DNA of 64,000 nucleotides from Parabacteroides sp. An277 (GTDB lineage Bacteria; Bacteroidota; Bacteroidia; Bacteroidales; Tannerellaceae). The stretch is from contig NZ_NFJB01000004.1 in the NCBI RefSeq assembly GCF_002159645.1, positions 62,001 through 126,000 on the forward strand, given 5' to 3'. The notes beneath the pieces are model-generated. The model was not told the origin of the DNA and ran no database searches. It saw only the letters and a program-made list of their open reading frames with translations. Position numbers and translations under genes: made by a program. Every line of letters starts with the position of its first letter. Within the stretch, counting starts at the first letter, position 1. This document shows, piece after piece, positions 17,109-26,649 of this stretch.

Positions 17109-18653
17109 TTATTCTTCGTAGATAACCTTCCGGAAGGTTTCGGGAGCGATGCGCACTGGCTCACGCGTCAGTTCCGGGACGTTGTAACTCTTCAGGAGAA
17201 GCAGGTTTTGCGCCGGGTCGCATTGTGGCAAGAGAAATGCCTTATGCGCCTGTCCCGCAGCGTCGAAATAGGCTATATAGAGACGTGTATAGGAGCCATC
17301 ATCGCGCCTCGAACTAAACACAATCCACCGCCCGTTGCTGCTCCAAGCGTGATAGCTGTCGGCATCGTTGCTATTCGCTTCGCGGAGCGGATAAGTCTCA
17401 CCCGTCTGCAAATCCTTCACCCAGAGGTCTGCGCTTTTGTGCCAAATATGGAATTGCCCGTAATTGCCCTCGGTGTAAAGCAGGTAACGACCGTCGGGAC
17501 TCACGCGGGGCAGCGTGGCGCTCTTGCCGCGAGACGCGCTATCGACTACCCGCTCCGGCGAACCCCACTTTCGCGTGCGGATATCAAACGGCAGGCGCAG
17601 GATGTCGTACCGGATGGATGGATAATGCAACAACAGGTCGCCCGTCGAAATCGAGTCGGGATGCGCATTCACCCGGCGCGCATCAGCCGCAGCATAGTAT
17701 AGATAATCGCCCGCCGGAGACCACGCGGGGAAGGTTTCCCACAGGCTATCCGTGCGGCAGACCCATTGGATACGTCCCTGCGCCGCGTCATACAAAAACA
17801 GGTCGGATGCCCTATCCATGACCTCCACCTTCTCTTCATGCTGCATGTGGAAAGCCTGCCCGGTACGGTTCGAAGAAAACGCAATCCAATCTTGCGTGGG
17901 ATGCCAGGCCGGATAGACCGCCCCCATCGGGACAGAATCCGCCGGGAAAGTGAGCTTGCGCACCTCGTCGCCCTGCACCAAGACCGTGCCGGCATGGTTG
18001 GTCCGGACGTGAAACAGCATCCTATCCGTACCATATTGCTGGAACGAATGGCAATTCACGCAATGATTCTCGTCGTAATGAAACCGCCGGTTGTTCTCGT
18101 AGAGGGTAGACACGTCGAAATTCTCCATACAACGCTGATAGAGGCCCAATTGGCGGTAATAAGAATAGCCCGGCTCAATCAGGCGGTAAGCGACATAAGG
18201 GTCCATCTCCTCGGGCGCAACGAAAAAAGAGCAAGCCGGATAACGCACCCAGCCCGCCGACGAACGGGCGTAGACCGTCAGCTGGAGACTATCCCCCCGA
18301 TGCGCGTCCAGCAAGCGATGCCAGGCCTCCACCTCGAACTGAATCGTCTGGGAGGCCTTGGCCGATGCCACCAGCTCGGCCCCCTCCTTCCCCACGACAG
18401 CGACATAATTGATACCCGGAGACCGTACCAGGAAATTCAAGGGGGCGATATTGGGCGGCACCGTCACGCTTCGGTAATCGGGATAGATAGAAAGCGGTTC
18501 CGACGTCGCGGTATAATTTTCAGGGATATCTAACGACTTTTCTACACAAGAAAGGCCGCAGCAAACGGCCCAAACAAATCCGAAAATGCGGCACAGCCGG
18601 GAGGACTTTCTCAATTCACGCCCCCACTTCGCCGCGGTTGGTATCTTTTCCAT
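17109..18653 (-). CDS. beta-propeller lipoprotein with a CxxCH haem motif
   Basis: 514 residues. A long basic N-terminus and a lipobox (CCGLSC, Cys36) predict an exported lipoprotein. An N-terminal Ig-like part is followed by HCVNCHSF, a c-type haem attachment motif (Cys198, Cys201, His202), and then PD40/TolB-like propeller repeats: YPAWHPTQDWIAFSSNR, FPAWSPAGDYLYY, LPRVSPDGRYLLYTE, YHAWSSNGRWIVFSSRR. The single CxxCH could bind haem c, but no cytochrome genes adjoin it. It overlaps the upstream membrane-protein gene by 43 bases, implying coupled translation. Role unknown; I recall relatives loosely named cytochrome c biogenesis proteins in Bacteroidetes. Confidence 0.75.
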   Translation of the reverse strand: MEKIPTAAKWGRELRKSSRLCRIFGFVWAVCCGLSCVEKSLDIPENYTATSEPLSIYPDYRSVTVPPNIAPLNFLVRSPGINYVAVVGKEGAELVASAKASQTIQFEVEAWHRLLDAHRGDSLQLTVYARSSAGWVRYPACSFFVAPEEMDPYVAYRLIEPGYSYYRQLGLYQRCMENFDVSTLYENNRRFHYDENHCVNCHSFQQYGTDRMLFHVRTNHAGTVLVQGDEVRKLTFPADSVPMGAVYPAWHPTQDWIAFSSNRTGQAFHMQHEEKVEVMDRASDLFLYDAAQGRIQWVCRTDSLWETFPAWSPAGDYLYYAAADARRVNAHPDSISTGDLLLHYPSIRYDILRLPFDIRTRKWGSPERVVDSASRGKSATLPRVSPDGRYLLYTEGNYGQFHIWHKSADLWVKDLQTGETYPLREANSNDADSYHAWSSNGRWIVFSSRRDDGSYTRLYIAYFDAAGQAHKAFLLPQCDPAQNLLLLKSYNVPELTREPVRIAPETFRKVIYEE

Positions 18654-20119
18654 TGCGTTTCATCTACTTGATTCTGATAATAATAATAAAAAGGATAGAA
18701 ATGACGGTAAGTCTCGCGCAACGACTCGATATCCTTCGGTGGCTGCGAGACATATTGCTGCACAAAACGGTGCACCTCCTGCACGACTTGCGGACGTATC
18801 TGAAAATGAGCGAGCACCTCCGGATGCTCCAACGCATACAAAGCAATCGCCTGCTCTACGACCACGGGAAGCTGTTTACCCCGATATACCTGCGCCCGCT
18901 GTACCACGGAGGAAAGCTGCTTTGCGTACAGGCACGCAGCCAAAGACACCTCGAGCGCCGCTGCACTCCGCACCTGGTTCGTCTGTACATTGTACCCGAT
19001 AAAAAGCGGCGCACGGTACGCCTGCTCGAACGAGTCGGTCATCGGCGCCAACTCCAGCACGCGGTGGAAATACGGGTCGGCCCACACCCGCTCCGGATGC
19101 GCCACCATCGCGCCATACCGCCGCACAAACGCGCCCTCGAAAGGATGTTGGGATAATTGGTAAAGGTACTTGTTCGCCAATGCATATTCACCATTGAGCA
19201 GGGCCGCATACGTGAGCAACTTCAGCGTGTAGCAAGAGGGACCCTCTATGACCATACGCTCCATCGCCTGGTGATAGGCGGGATATACCAATCCAGCCGT
19301 GAGACACGCTTCGGCATAGTAGAGGTCGGAACCATCATCCGGCAAACCGCCCCAATCTACCAAGCCCAGGTCCGGATACTGGTACGGGATGTCGAGCCAA
19401 TGATTTAATAACTGTCCGGAATGCACCCACGCGATAGCGTGATAAGCCGCCACCGCACGAGTAGGGTGAGATGCCTTTCGGGCAGTTTGCTGCATCGATT
19501 GCCAATCCTGCCGCAAATAATCCCGCTGCAGAGAGGCCGTCAAGCGTTCGTTCTCCTTTCCCCACCAGGCATACATCCCGAGCGAAAAGAAAAGCACGAC
19601 CGCCATGACACAGGAAAAGGCATCGCCCCGACCTCGCTCCGCTCCTTGGAGGAAGAAAAAACGACCCAATGCAAGCAAAAACATCCCCGCGAACAAAGCC
19701 AAGGGAACCAGAAAAACCCACGAAGGCTCCGATTGATAATACAGGTTCAACCCCCGATGCAAGAACCCCAGCCCCACGAGGCACACGGGCAATACCGACA
19801 GCCACTCATACTTTCCCCGCAGATTCGCACCATATTGAAAGAGACATACGCTGCCCGCCAAAAGTAACGCCCAGACGAATCCGCCGAGCCACGGCTCGTG
19901 AAACAAGCATAAGAGGAAACGCCCCACGACATAAAACCATCCACCCGGTTGTTCGCGTACGAAATGCATCGCCTCCTCTTCGAAAGAGAAGAAACTATAC
20001 TGTGCTGCCATGTAAAAGACATCGCCATAAAGCCAAGCCGCAAAAAACCAACAACCCACCAAGGTTATCACCGGCAATGACCATGAACCGAGGGAAGAGA
20101 GACAGAATGTGTGTTTCAT
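18611..20119 (-). CDS. multi-pass membrane protein, DUF6057-like
   Basis: About 502 residues from the preferred start MKHTFCLSSLGSWSLPVI (an upstream ATG at 20146 is possible). The first 200 residues hold about six hydrophobic segments, with WFFAAWLYGDVFYMAAQYSFF and LLLAGSVCLFQYGAN; the rest is a helical, TPR-like soluble part rich in Tyr (LKLLTYAALLNGEYALANKYLYQL). It resembles the Bacteroidetes DUF6057 family as I recall it. It is co-transcribed with the propeller lipoprotein that overlaps its end, so the two probably work together at the envelope. Function unknown. Confidence 0.7.
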   Translation of the reverse strand: MKHTFCLSSLGSWSLPVITLVGCWFFAAWLYGDVFYMAAQYSFFSFEEEAMHFVREQPGGWFYVVGRFLLCLFHEPWLGGFVWALLLAGSVCLFQYGANLRGKYEWLSVLPVCLVGLGFLHRGLNLYYQSEPSWVFLVPLALFAGMFLLALGRFFFLQGAERGRGDAFSCVMAVVLFFSLGMYAWWGKENERLTASLQRDYLRQDWQSMQQTARKASHPTRAVAAYHAIAWVHSGQLLNHWLDIPYQYPDLGLVDWGGLPDDGSDLYYAEACLTAGLVYPAYHQAMERMVIEGPSCYTLKLLTYAALLNGEYALANKYLYQLSQHPFEGAFVRRYGAMVAHPERVWADPYFHRVLELAPMTDSFEQAYRAPLFIGYNVQTNQVRSAAALEVSLAACLYAKQLSSVVQRAQVYRGKQLPVVVEQAIALYALEHPEVLAHFQIRPQVVQEVHRFVQQYVSQPPKDIESLRETYRHFYPFYYYYQNQVDETQWKRYQPRRSGGVN

Positions 20120-20148
20120 CAGGTATTCCTTTCTTGTTTTAGGCAAAG

Positions 20149-20625
20149 TTACGCTTTCTTGTAAGGAACGCCAAACGCTTTACCGCTCATTGATTCGATT
20201 TCTACCCGCCAAACCTTCACATTCCGCACCGCGGGAGCTCCATACGTAAATGTCCGTCCGCTGTATTGACGCATCAAGATGTCCAATGCCTCAACCTTCC
20301 TCTCAAAATCCTCCACAAACACGACCTTGCCCCAACAAATGACACTCGCCGAACGCATCCGATAGCTACAGGCCACTTCATCGTGTTGGGCAACCAATTC
20401 GGCCGATGGACAGAAGGTAATACATACGCGCGGATTCCGGCCGAGCGTCTCAATGCTTCGCCCTTCCTGCGCCGAATGAAGGTATATTACGCCATCCTTA
20501 TAACCAAAATTCATAGGCAATACATACGGTACGCCGTCCGTATCCGCCATCCCGACAAAGCAAATCCGGCAGGATTGCAGGATTTCCTCCATCTGTTCTT
20601 TTTCTGTATAAACTACGGTTTTCAT
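20149..20625 (-). CDS. NimA-like pyridoxamine 5'-phosphate oxidase-family flavoprotein
   Basis: 158 residues with the FMN-binding split-barrel pattern: CFVGMADTDGVPYVLPMNFGYKDGVIYLHSA, then RNPRVCITFC and SYRMRSASVICWGKVVFVED. This matches small proteins of the NimA/NimB type, some of which are linked to nitroimidazole resistance, while most are uncharacterised reductases. The nim link is only family resemblance and does not predict resistance. It lies 29 bases upstream of the membrane-protein gene and is probably in the same transcript. Confidence 0.8.
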   Translation of the reverse strand: MKTVVYTEKEQMEEILQSCRICFVGMADTDGVPYVLPMNFGYKDGVIYLHSAQEGRSIETLGRNPRVCITFCPSAELVAQHDEVACSYRMRSASVICWGKVVFVEDFERKVEALDILMRQYSGRTFTYGAPAVRNVKVWRVEIESMSGKAFGVPYKKA

Positions 20626-20704
20626 CTTTCTTACTTTCTATACATTATTATATAAAAGGAAAACTCCCCGTCAATCTTCTCCATTTTCTCCGACTTCTTT
20701 CCGC

Positions 20705-20760
20705 CCAGATATAAAAAGCGGAGCCCTCTTATCTTGCGACAAAAGAACTCCGTATCCATT
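20705..20760 (-). terminator. terminator after the inositol-phosphate synthase gene
   Basis: On the minus strand an imperfect hairpin based on CGGAG and CTCCG is followed by CTTTTTATA. It lies directly past the stop at 20778. Confidence 0.55.
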
Positions 20761-20777
20761 CATTTTCAACAAAAATA

Positions 20778-22085
20778 TTAATCTATTTCCTCATCAGCTT
20801 CGTATCCGCCCATTTCGCGAAGCGCATTCTTCAGCATGACATACTGCTGGAAGAGGTGGTTGATAGGCACTTCGTTCTGCGTATAGTCGTGCATCGGGCT
20901 CTTGAGGAAGAAACTCAAGAAACGCTGGATACCATAACGACCCGCACGAGCAGCCAAGTCGCTCAACAAAACCAAATCCAAGCAAAGCGGAGCAGCCAAA
21001 ATGGAATCACGACACAAGAAGTTAATCTTGATTTGCATCGGATACCCCATCCAACCGAAGATATCGATATTGTCCCAACCCTCCTTATTGTCATTGCGAG
21101 GCGGATAATAGTTGATGCGGACTTTATGATAATAATCCGTGTACAAATCCGGTTGGTTTTCCGGAACTAAAATAGATTCCAAAGTAGAAAGCTTGCTGAC
21201 TTCTTTCGTGTGGAAGTTAGCCGGTTCGTCCAATACCAAACCATCGCGGTTTCCTAAAATATTCGTAGAGAACCAACCCGAAAGACCTAAGCAACGTGTA
21301 CCGATAATCGGAGCGAAACCAGACTTAACCAATGTTTGTCCCGTCTTGAAGTCTTTTCCTGCGATAGGCAACTTCGTTTTCTCTGCCATTTCCCACATGG
21401 CCGGAATATCAACCGTTGTATTCGGAGCACCCATAATAAACGGAGCGCCCTCGGCTAATGCCGCATACGCATAGCACATAGACGGTGCAATATGTTCGCG
21501 ATCATCCGCCTTCATAGCCTCTTCCAACGCCGCCAATGAGCCATGTATTTTTTCATCCACTGGTACATAGATTTCCGTCGAAGCAGCCCAAAGCACTACG
21601 ATACGTGCACATCCATTCTTTTCCTTGAATTCACGGATATCTTTACGTAATGCTTCTACCATTTCCCAACGGGTTGCACAATCTTTCACGTTATTTCCTT
21701 CAAGGCGTTTTGCATAATTATGGTCGAAAGCCGCTTTCATCGGGACGATCTTCTCCAGTTCGTCCTTTACCGGATTGATGTCTTTCTCTTTCAATACTTC
21801 TGCATTGATGGCCGATTCATACGCATTGGCTGGATACACATCCCAAGCACCAAATACGATATCATTCAAATTAGCGATAGGAACTATTTCATTATAATGA
21901 AGATATTTCTTATCCTTACCCCGACCAACACGAATCTTATCGTATTGAGTCATCGATCCCACGGGCTTTGCCAATCCTTTACGCGTCATCAACACACCCG
22001 TCATAAACGTAGTCGCAACGGCTCCTAAACCTACACACAGCACCCCGAGCTTACCGGTTGCCGGTTGTACATTCATTTTTCCCAT
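20778..22085 (-). CDS. myo-inositol-1-phosphate synthase
   Basis: About 435 residues from MGKMNVQPATGKLGVLCVGL (ATG 22083-22085); a further ATG nine codons upstream is less likely. It converts glucose 6-phosphate to 1L-myo-inositol 1-phosphate with NAD+. The N-terminal Rossmann motif is GVLCVGLGAVATTFMTG, and the family block with FMGAPNTTVDIPAM, GKDFKTGQTLVKS and NILGNRDGLVL is intact. In Bacteroidales this enzyme feeds inositol phospholipids and inositol sphingolipids. No other inositol-lipid gene is next to it here; it has its own promoter and terminator. Confidence 0.92.
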   Translation of the reverse strand: MGKMNVQPATGKLGVLCVGLGAVATTFMTGVLMTRKGLAKPVGSMTQYDKIRVGRGKDKKYLHYNEIVPIANLNDIVFGAWDVYPANAYESAINAEVLKEKDINPVKDELEKIVPMKAAFDHNYAKRLEGNNVKDCATRWEMVEALRKDIREFKEKNGCARIVVLWAASTEIYVPVDEKIHGSLAALEEAMKADDREHIAPSMCYAYAALAEGAPFIMGAPNTTVDIPAMWEMAEKTKLPIAGKDFKTGQTLVKSGFAPIIGTRCLGLSGWFSTNILGNRDGLVLDEPANFHTKEVSKLSTLESILVPENQPDLYTDYYHKVRINYYPPRNDNKEGWDNIDIFGWMGYPMQIKINFLCRDSILAAPLCLDLVLLSDLAARAGRYGIQRFLSFFLKSPMHDYTQNEVPINHLFQQYVMLKNALREMGGYEADEEID

Positions 22086-22143
22086 TTCGTTTTCTTTTCT
22101 ATTATTGATCATTTAGTTTTACATATTCTCATCGATAATTGCG

Positions 22144-22151
22144 CAAAGGTA
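22144..22151 (-). promoter_or_regulatory. -7 box of the inositol-phosphate synthase promoter
   Basis: TACCTTTG on the minus strand, about 60 bases before the start codon, fits TAnnTTTG. The -33 element is not clear. Confidence 0.5.
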
Positions 22152-22314
22152 CGCTTTTCTTTGAATACAGAGATAGAAAAGATTCGCTTTTTGTGGTCTA
22201 AATGCCCAAAATCTCTGAAAACATACCGTTAGTAGAGCCTATCATAGGGTGATTAGAAAGGGAAATCTATATCCGAAAAGAATTATTTGCAGAAATATTT
22301 CCGTATTCTTGTTG

Positions 22315-22342
22315 TTTGGTACATAGATTTAACCTACCTTTG
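22315..22342 (+). promoter_or_regulatory. promoter of the frd/sdh operon
   Basis: TTTG (22315-22318) and TACCTTTG (22335-22342) lie 68 bases before the first start codon. The 16-base gap is shorter than the usual 19, so the -33 choice is tentative; the -7 box is convincing. Confidence 0.6.
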
Positions 22343-22410
22343 CATTCATAATTAAACAAGCGATTGAGGATAATTTATAAACACAATTAAATAACTTAAA
22401 CTATTATCTT

Positions 22411-23085
22411 ATGTGGTTACTTAATTCTTCTATCGGGAGGAAGCTGATAATGAGTATATCAGGACTCTTCCTAATTTTGTTTCTGTTGTTCCACCTGTGT
22501 ATGAACATCGCGGCGGTATTCTCCGGCGAAGCTTACAACATGGTTTGTGAGCTGCTGGGTACGAATTGGTACGCTTTGCTCGGCACATTGGTGCTGGCTG
22601 CCGGTGTGGTAATCCACTTCGTGTATGCTACTATCTTGACGTTGCAGAACCGTAAGGCTCGCGGAAACGACCGCTATGCAACAAGTGCTCGCCCCAAAGG
22701 TGTAGAATGGGCTTCACAGAACATGTTCGTTCTGGGTGTAATCGTCATTTTAGGATTGATTCTCCATTTGAGCCATTTCTGGGCGGAAATGATGTTTGCT
22801 GAATTAGCCGGAATTCACGGAGATATTGCTCCGACAGACGGCGCAACGTTTATCAACTTCTATTTCCAGGGCAATATCGTAAATACGGTATTGTATCTCA
22901 TCTGGTTTACCGCTTTGTGGTTCCACTTGACGCATGGTTTCTGGTCGGCTATCCAAACACTGGGTTGGAACAACAACATCTGGTTGAGCCGCTGGGAATG
23001 CATCTCTAAATGGGTAGCAACCATCATCTGCGGTTTGTTCGCTATCATTACAATTATCTTTTATGTAAATGGTGTAGGAGCATAA
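22411..23085 (+). CDS. succinate dehydrogenase/fumarate reductase cytochrome b subunit
   Basis: 224 residues, five hydrophobic segments, of the single-anchor (type B) SdhC/FrdC family found in epsilonproteobacteria and Bacteroidetes. Candidate haem-ligand histidines lie within segments (FLLFHLCMNIAAVF, LVLAAGVVIHFVYA, LILHLSHFWAEMM, LWFHLTHGFWSA). It anchors the FrdAB catalytic subunits and passes electrons between menaquinol and fumarate, the terminal step that makes succinate in anaerobic Bacteroidales. First gene of a three-gene operon. Confidence 0.93.
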   Translation: MWLLNSSIGRKLIMSISGLFLILFLLFHLCMNIAAVFSGEAYNMVCELLGTNWYALLGTLVLAAGVVIHFVYATILTLQNRKARGNDRYATSARPKGVEWASQNMFVLGVIVILGLILHLSHFWAEMMFAELAGIHGDIAPTDGATFINFYFQGNIVNTVLYLIWFTALWFHLTHGFWSAIQTLGWNNNIWLSRWECISKWVATIICGLFAIITIIFYVNGVGA

Positions 23086-23106
23086 AACTTAAAAACTAAA
23101 AAGAAT

Positions 23107-25050
23107 ATGGCAGAAATTAATTCTAAAATACCTCAAGGCCCGTTGGCTGAGAAGTGGACAAATTATAAAGCTCATCAGAAATTGGTGAACCCTGCTAACA
23201 AGCGTCGTTTGGATATCATCGTTGTAGGTACTGGCTTGGCTGGTGCTTCTGCGGCTGCATCGTTAGCAGAGATGGGATTTAACGTATTGAACTTCTGTAT
23301 ACAGGATTCTCCTCGTCGTGCTCACTCTATCGCTGCTCAGGGAGGTATCAATGCAGCTAAGAACTATCAGAACGATGGTGACTCTGTATACCGTTTGTTC
23401 TATGATACCATCAAAGGTGGAGACTATCGTGCTCGCGAAGCAAACGTATATCGTTTGGCAGAGGTTTCTAATAACATCATCGATCAATGTGTAGCACAGG
23501 GTGTTCCTTTCGCTCGCGAATATGGTGGATTATTAGATAACCGTTCATTCGGTGGTGCACAAGTATCCCGTACGTTCTATGCCCGTGGCCAGACCGGTCA
23601 GCAATTGCTTTTAGGTGCTTACTCTGCATTGAGCCGTCAAATTGGCAAGGGCAAAGTAAAAATGTATACACGTCACGAAATGTTGGACGTTGTTTTGGTA
23701 GACGGTCGTGCTCGTGGTATCATCACGCGTAATCTAATCACCGGTAAGATTGAACGCTATGCCGCTCATGCTGTAGTAGTCGCAACAGGTGGTTATGTAA
23801 ATACCTTCTTCTTGTCAACCAATGCTATGGCATCTAATGGTTCTGCGGCTTGGCAATGCTACAAGAAGGGCGCTTACTTTGCTAATCCTTGTATGGTGCA
23901 GATTCACCCGACTTGTATTCCGGTGAAGGGCGACTTCCAGTCCAAACTGACGTTGATGTCTGAGTCTTTACGAAACGATGGACGTATCTGGGTTCCCAAG
24001 AAACTGGAAGATGCAAAGGCATTGCAGGCAGGTACAAAGAAAGGAAAAGATATTCCGGAAGAAGACCGCGACTATTATTTGGAACGTCGTTATCCAGCAT
24101 TCGGTAACTTAGTTCCGCGTGACGTAGCTTCACGTGCTGCTAAAGAACGTTGCGATGCAGGTTATGGTGTAAACAATACAGGCCGTGCCGTATTCCTCGA
24201 CTTTTCGGAGGCGATTGGTCGTCTGGGTAAGGAAGTAGTTAAGCAGAAATACGGTAACTTGTTCGATATGTACGAAGAAATTACTGATGATAATCCATAC
24301 GAAACTCCGATGATGATCTATCCGGCATTGCACTATTCGATGGGTGGTCTGTGGGTTGACTATGAATTGATGACGTCTATACCTGGTTTGTTTGCCATTG
24401 GAGAAGCGAACTTCTCTGACCATGGTGCTAACCGTCTGGGTGCTTCTGCCTTGATGCAAGGGTTGGCTGATGGTTACTTCGTATTACCTTATACGATTCA
24501 AAACTATTTGTCAGATCAGATTCAGGTTCCGCGTTTCAGCACAGATTTGCCAGAGTTTGTTGAAGCAGAAAAGAAGATTAAGGATCGTATCAACAAGCTG
24601 ATGAACATCAAGGGTAAGGAAACCGTTGACTCTATCCACAAACGCTTAGGACATATCATGTGGGAACATATCGGTATGGCTCGCGATGAACAAGGGTTGA
24701 AAGAGGCTATCCAAATGTTGAAAGACTTGAAGAAGGAATTCTGGAGCAATGTCTTCATTCCAGGTTCGGGCGAAGACCAGAACACGGAGCTTGAAAAGGC
24801 CTTGCGTGTGGCTGACTTCCTTGAAATCGGTGAATTGATGGCTCGCGATGCCTTGAACCGTGCTGAATCTTGTGGTGGTCACTTCCGCGTAGAGCATCAA
24901 ACGGAAGAGGGCGAAGCTCTCCGCCACGACGACAAGTTCATGTACGTAGCTTGCTGGGAATACCAAGGCGAAGACAAAGACCCGGTTATGTTGAAGGAAG
25001 ATTTGAACTATCAGTTCGTCACTCCGCAAACACGTAATTACAAGAAGTAA
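23107..25050 (+). CDS. frdA: fumarate reductase/succinate dehydrogenase flavoprotein subunit
   Basis: 647 residues. An FAD-binding [17 protein letters not shown] motif near the N-terminus, the [13 protein letters not shown] block around the His that covalently binds FAD, substrate residues in [14 protein letters not shown], and the [20 protein letters not shown] segment. It catalyses fumarate/succinate interconversion on the cytoplasmic face. It lies 21 bases after the cytochrome subunit gene and 28 bases before frdB. Codon use is T-ending and regular (GGT, CGT), as in highly expressed genes. Confidence 0.95.
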   Translation: MAEINSKIPQGPLAEKWTNYKAHQKLVNPANKRRLDIIVVGTGLAGASAAASLAEMGFNVLNFCIQDSPRRAHSIAAQGGINAAKNYQNDGDSVYRLFYDTIKGGDYRAREANVYRLAEVSNNIIDQCVAQGVPFAREYGGLLDNRSFGGAQVSRTFYARGQTGQQLLLGAYSALSRQIGKGKVKMYTRHEMLDVVLVDGRARGIITRNLITGKIERYAAHAVVVATGGYVNTFFLSTNAMASNGSAAWQCYKKGAYFANPCMVQIHPTCIPVKGDFQSKLTLMSESLRNDGRIWVPKKLEDAKALQAGTKKGKDIPEEDRDYYLERRYPAFGNLVPRDVASRAAKERCDAGYGVNNTGRAVFLDFSEAIGRLGKEVVKQKYGNLFDMYEEITDDNPYETPMMIYPALHYSMGGLWVDYELMTSIPGLFAIGEANFSDHGANRLGASALMQGLADGYFVLPYTIQNYLSDQIQVPRFSTDLPEFVEAEKKIKDRINKLMNIKGKETVDSIHKRLGHIMWEHIGMARDEQGLKEAIQMLKDLKKEFWSNVFIPGSGEDQNTELEKALRVADFLEIGELMARDALNRAESCGGHFRVEHQTEEGEALRHDDKFMYVACWEYQGEDKDPVMLKEDLNYQFVTPQTRNYKK

Positions 25051-25078
25051 TAACATCAATTTCAAAACGTAGAAAAAT

Positions 25079-25831
25079 ATGGATAAAGATATAAAAGTCA
25101 CCCTAAAGGTTTGGCGTCAGAGAGGTCCGAAAGAAAAAGGACAATTTGAGACTTACCCGATGGAAATCCACCAAAGTGTTTCTTTCCTCGAAATGTTGGA
25201 TATCTTGAATGAGCGTTTGGTGAAAGAAGGCAAAGAGCCCATCGTATTCGACCACGATTGCCGCGAAGGTATCTGCGGTATGTGCTCATTGTATGTGAAT
25301 GGCCATCCACACGGACCGGCAACTGGTGCTACTACTTGCCAGCTCTATATGCGCCGTTTCCACGATGGCGAAACAATTACGATTGAACCATGGCGTTCGG
25401 CCGGTTTCCCGGTTATCCGCGACTTGATGGTCGATCGTTCGGCTTACGATAAGATTATGCAGGCCGGTGGTTTCGTATCGGTGAATACAGGTGGAGTTCC
25501 TGATGCCAATGCGATTCCCATCCCTAAGAAGGATGCCGACTTAGCTATGGATGCGGCCGCTTGTATCGGATGTGGTGCTTGTGCTGCTGCTTGTAAGAAC
25601 GGCTCAGCTATGTTGTTTGTCTCTGCGAAAGTTAGCCAATTGGCATTGCTTCCGCAAGGTCGCGTAGAAGCTGCCCGTCGCGCGAAAGCTATGGTTGCCA
25701 AGATGGACGAACTGGGCTTCGGAAACTGTACAAACACTCGCGCTTGTGAGATGGAATGCCCGAAGAACATATCGGTTAGCAATATTGCACGTTTGAACCG
25801 TGAGTTCCTGAAAGCTAAGCTAAAAGACTAA
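25079..25831 (+). CDS. frdB: fumarate reductase/succinate dehydrogenase iron-sulfur subunit
   Basis: 250 residues with three cluster sites: CREGICGMC for the 2Fe-2S centre, [11 protein letters not shown] and [12 protein letters not shown] for the 3Fe/4Fe centres. It carries electrons between the quinone-linked cytochrome subunit and the flavoprotein. A strong terminator follows. Confidence 0.95.
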   Translation: MDKDIKVTLKVWRQRGPKEKGQFETYPMEIHQSVSFLEMLDILNERLVKEGKEPIVFDHDCREGICGMCSLYVNGHPHGPATGATTCQLYMRRFHDGETITIEPWRSAGFPVIRDLMVDRSAYDKIMQAGGFVSVNTGGVPDANAIPIPKKDADLAMDAAACIGCGACAAACKNGSAMLFVSAKVSQLALLPQGRVEAARRAKAMVAKMDELGFGNCTNTRACEMECPKNISVSNIARLNREFLKAKLKD

Positions 25832-25855
25832 TCACATAAGATTACTGATAAGCGA

Positions 25856-25892
25856 AAGCCTTGCCTGCGTTATGCAGACGAGGCTTTTTTAT
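25856..25892 (+). terminator. intrinsic terminator of the frd operon
   Basis: AAGCCT and CTGC pair with GCAG and AGGCTT around a GTTAT loop, with a small internal loop, followed by six T. Confidence 0.85.
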
Positions 25893-25913
25893 TTTATATA
25901 CCTGATAATCAAG

Positions 25914-26053
25914 CCAACGATCGTTGGCAACATTCCCAAGCCCTTGGACGACCCGCCAACGATCGTTGACAACATTCCCAAGCCCTCGGACAACCTGCCA
26001 ACGATCGTTGGCAACATTCCCAGGTCCTCGGACAACCTACCAACGATCGTTGG
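25914..26053. repeat. four-copy 42-bp palindromic array
   Basis: The 14-bp palindrome CCAACGATCGTTGG starts at 25914, 25956 (one base changed), 25998 and 26040, 42 bp apart. Between palindromes a second, weaker stem is present (CCAAG-ccc-TTGG in the first copy). The array lies between the frd terminator and the promoter of the collagen-like lipoprotein gene, so it is probably little transcribed from either side. Confidence 0.88.
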
Positions 26054-26104
26054 CTAAACAAAAAATAATCCACGCATTTTGCCTCTCTTTCTCAAAACTT
26101 TTTT

Positions 26105-26112
26105 TACATTTG
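26105..26112 (+). promoter_or_regulatory. promoter -7 box of the collagen-like lipoprotein gene
   Basis: TACATTTG, 31 bases before the start codon. A TTTG at 26078-26081 is a little too far for an ideal -33 box (23-base gap). Confidence 0.5.
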
Positions 26113-26143
26113 CAAAACTATATAGAAACGATAAAGAAAGACA

Positions 26144-26638
26144 ATGAAAAAGATTATTGGATTATTACTTTTAGCAGTTGCTTTTGCTTCGTGCGAAGGA
26201 CCGATGGGACCGGAAGGGCCAATGGGTCCAGAAGGACCACAGGGACCGGCAGGTAGTAGTGGAGATGGTGTGATAGAAGGTTGGCGATATGCTACTTTTT
26301 CGGTAAACAGCAACGATTGGCAGGAAATTGCCAACGTAGATGGAAATCCTTGCTATATGTGCGAGTTCGAGTGGGATGACATCACAGATTATGTTTACAA
26401 TGAAGGATTGGCTATTGGAAGTATCTATACGACAGTAGGTGAAGTGGAAACCTTATCGCCCCTGCCTTACGTATTACACCGGCAAGGAACAGATGATGCG
26501 GGCAACCCGATTTATTGGACAGAGACTTATACATTCGACTATAATCCTGGATACGTTGCCTTTTATGTAACTTACAGTGATTTCTTTATGGATCAGCGAC
26601 CGGGTAACATTGATTTTCGCGTATCCATTCTTTGGTAA
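26144..26638 (+). CDS. small lipoprotein with a collagen-like Gly-Pro segment
   Basis: 164 residues. A lipobox (AVAFASC, Cys17) is followed immediately by a short collagen-like run, GPMGPEGPMGPEGPQGPAG, about six Gly-X-Y triplets, and then a globular domain of about 120 residues rich in Trp, Tyr and Asp with no motif I recognise. The run right after the lipidation site would act as a stalk or trimerising segment. It is probably exposed on the outer membrane. The gene ends shortly before the serine acetyltransferase gene but need not share its function. Confidence 0.8.
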   Translation: MKKIIGLLLLAVAFASCEGPMGPEGPMGPEGPQGPAGSSGDGVIEGWRYATFSVNSNDWQEIANVDGNPCYMCEFEWDDITDYVYNEGLAIGSIYTTVGEVETLSPLPYVLHRQGTDDAGNPIYWTETYTFDYNPGYVAFYVTYSDFFMDQRPGNIDFRVSILW

Positions 26639-26649
26639 AACCAGCACAA

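Noticed and set aside
20149-20625. Nitroimidazole-resistance gene
   Set aside because: Only fold-level resemblance to Nim proteins is visible; most family members are not resistance genes, so it is described as NimA-like only.
26632-26649. TTG start for the serine acetyltransferase
   Set aside because: It overlaps the preceding stop; the ATG at 26650 gives the expected N-terminus.
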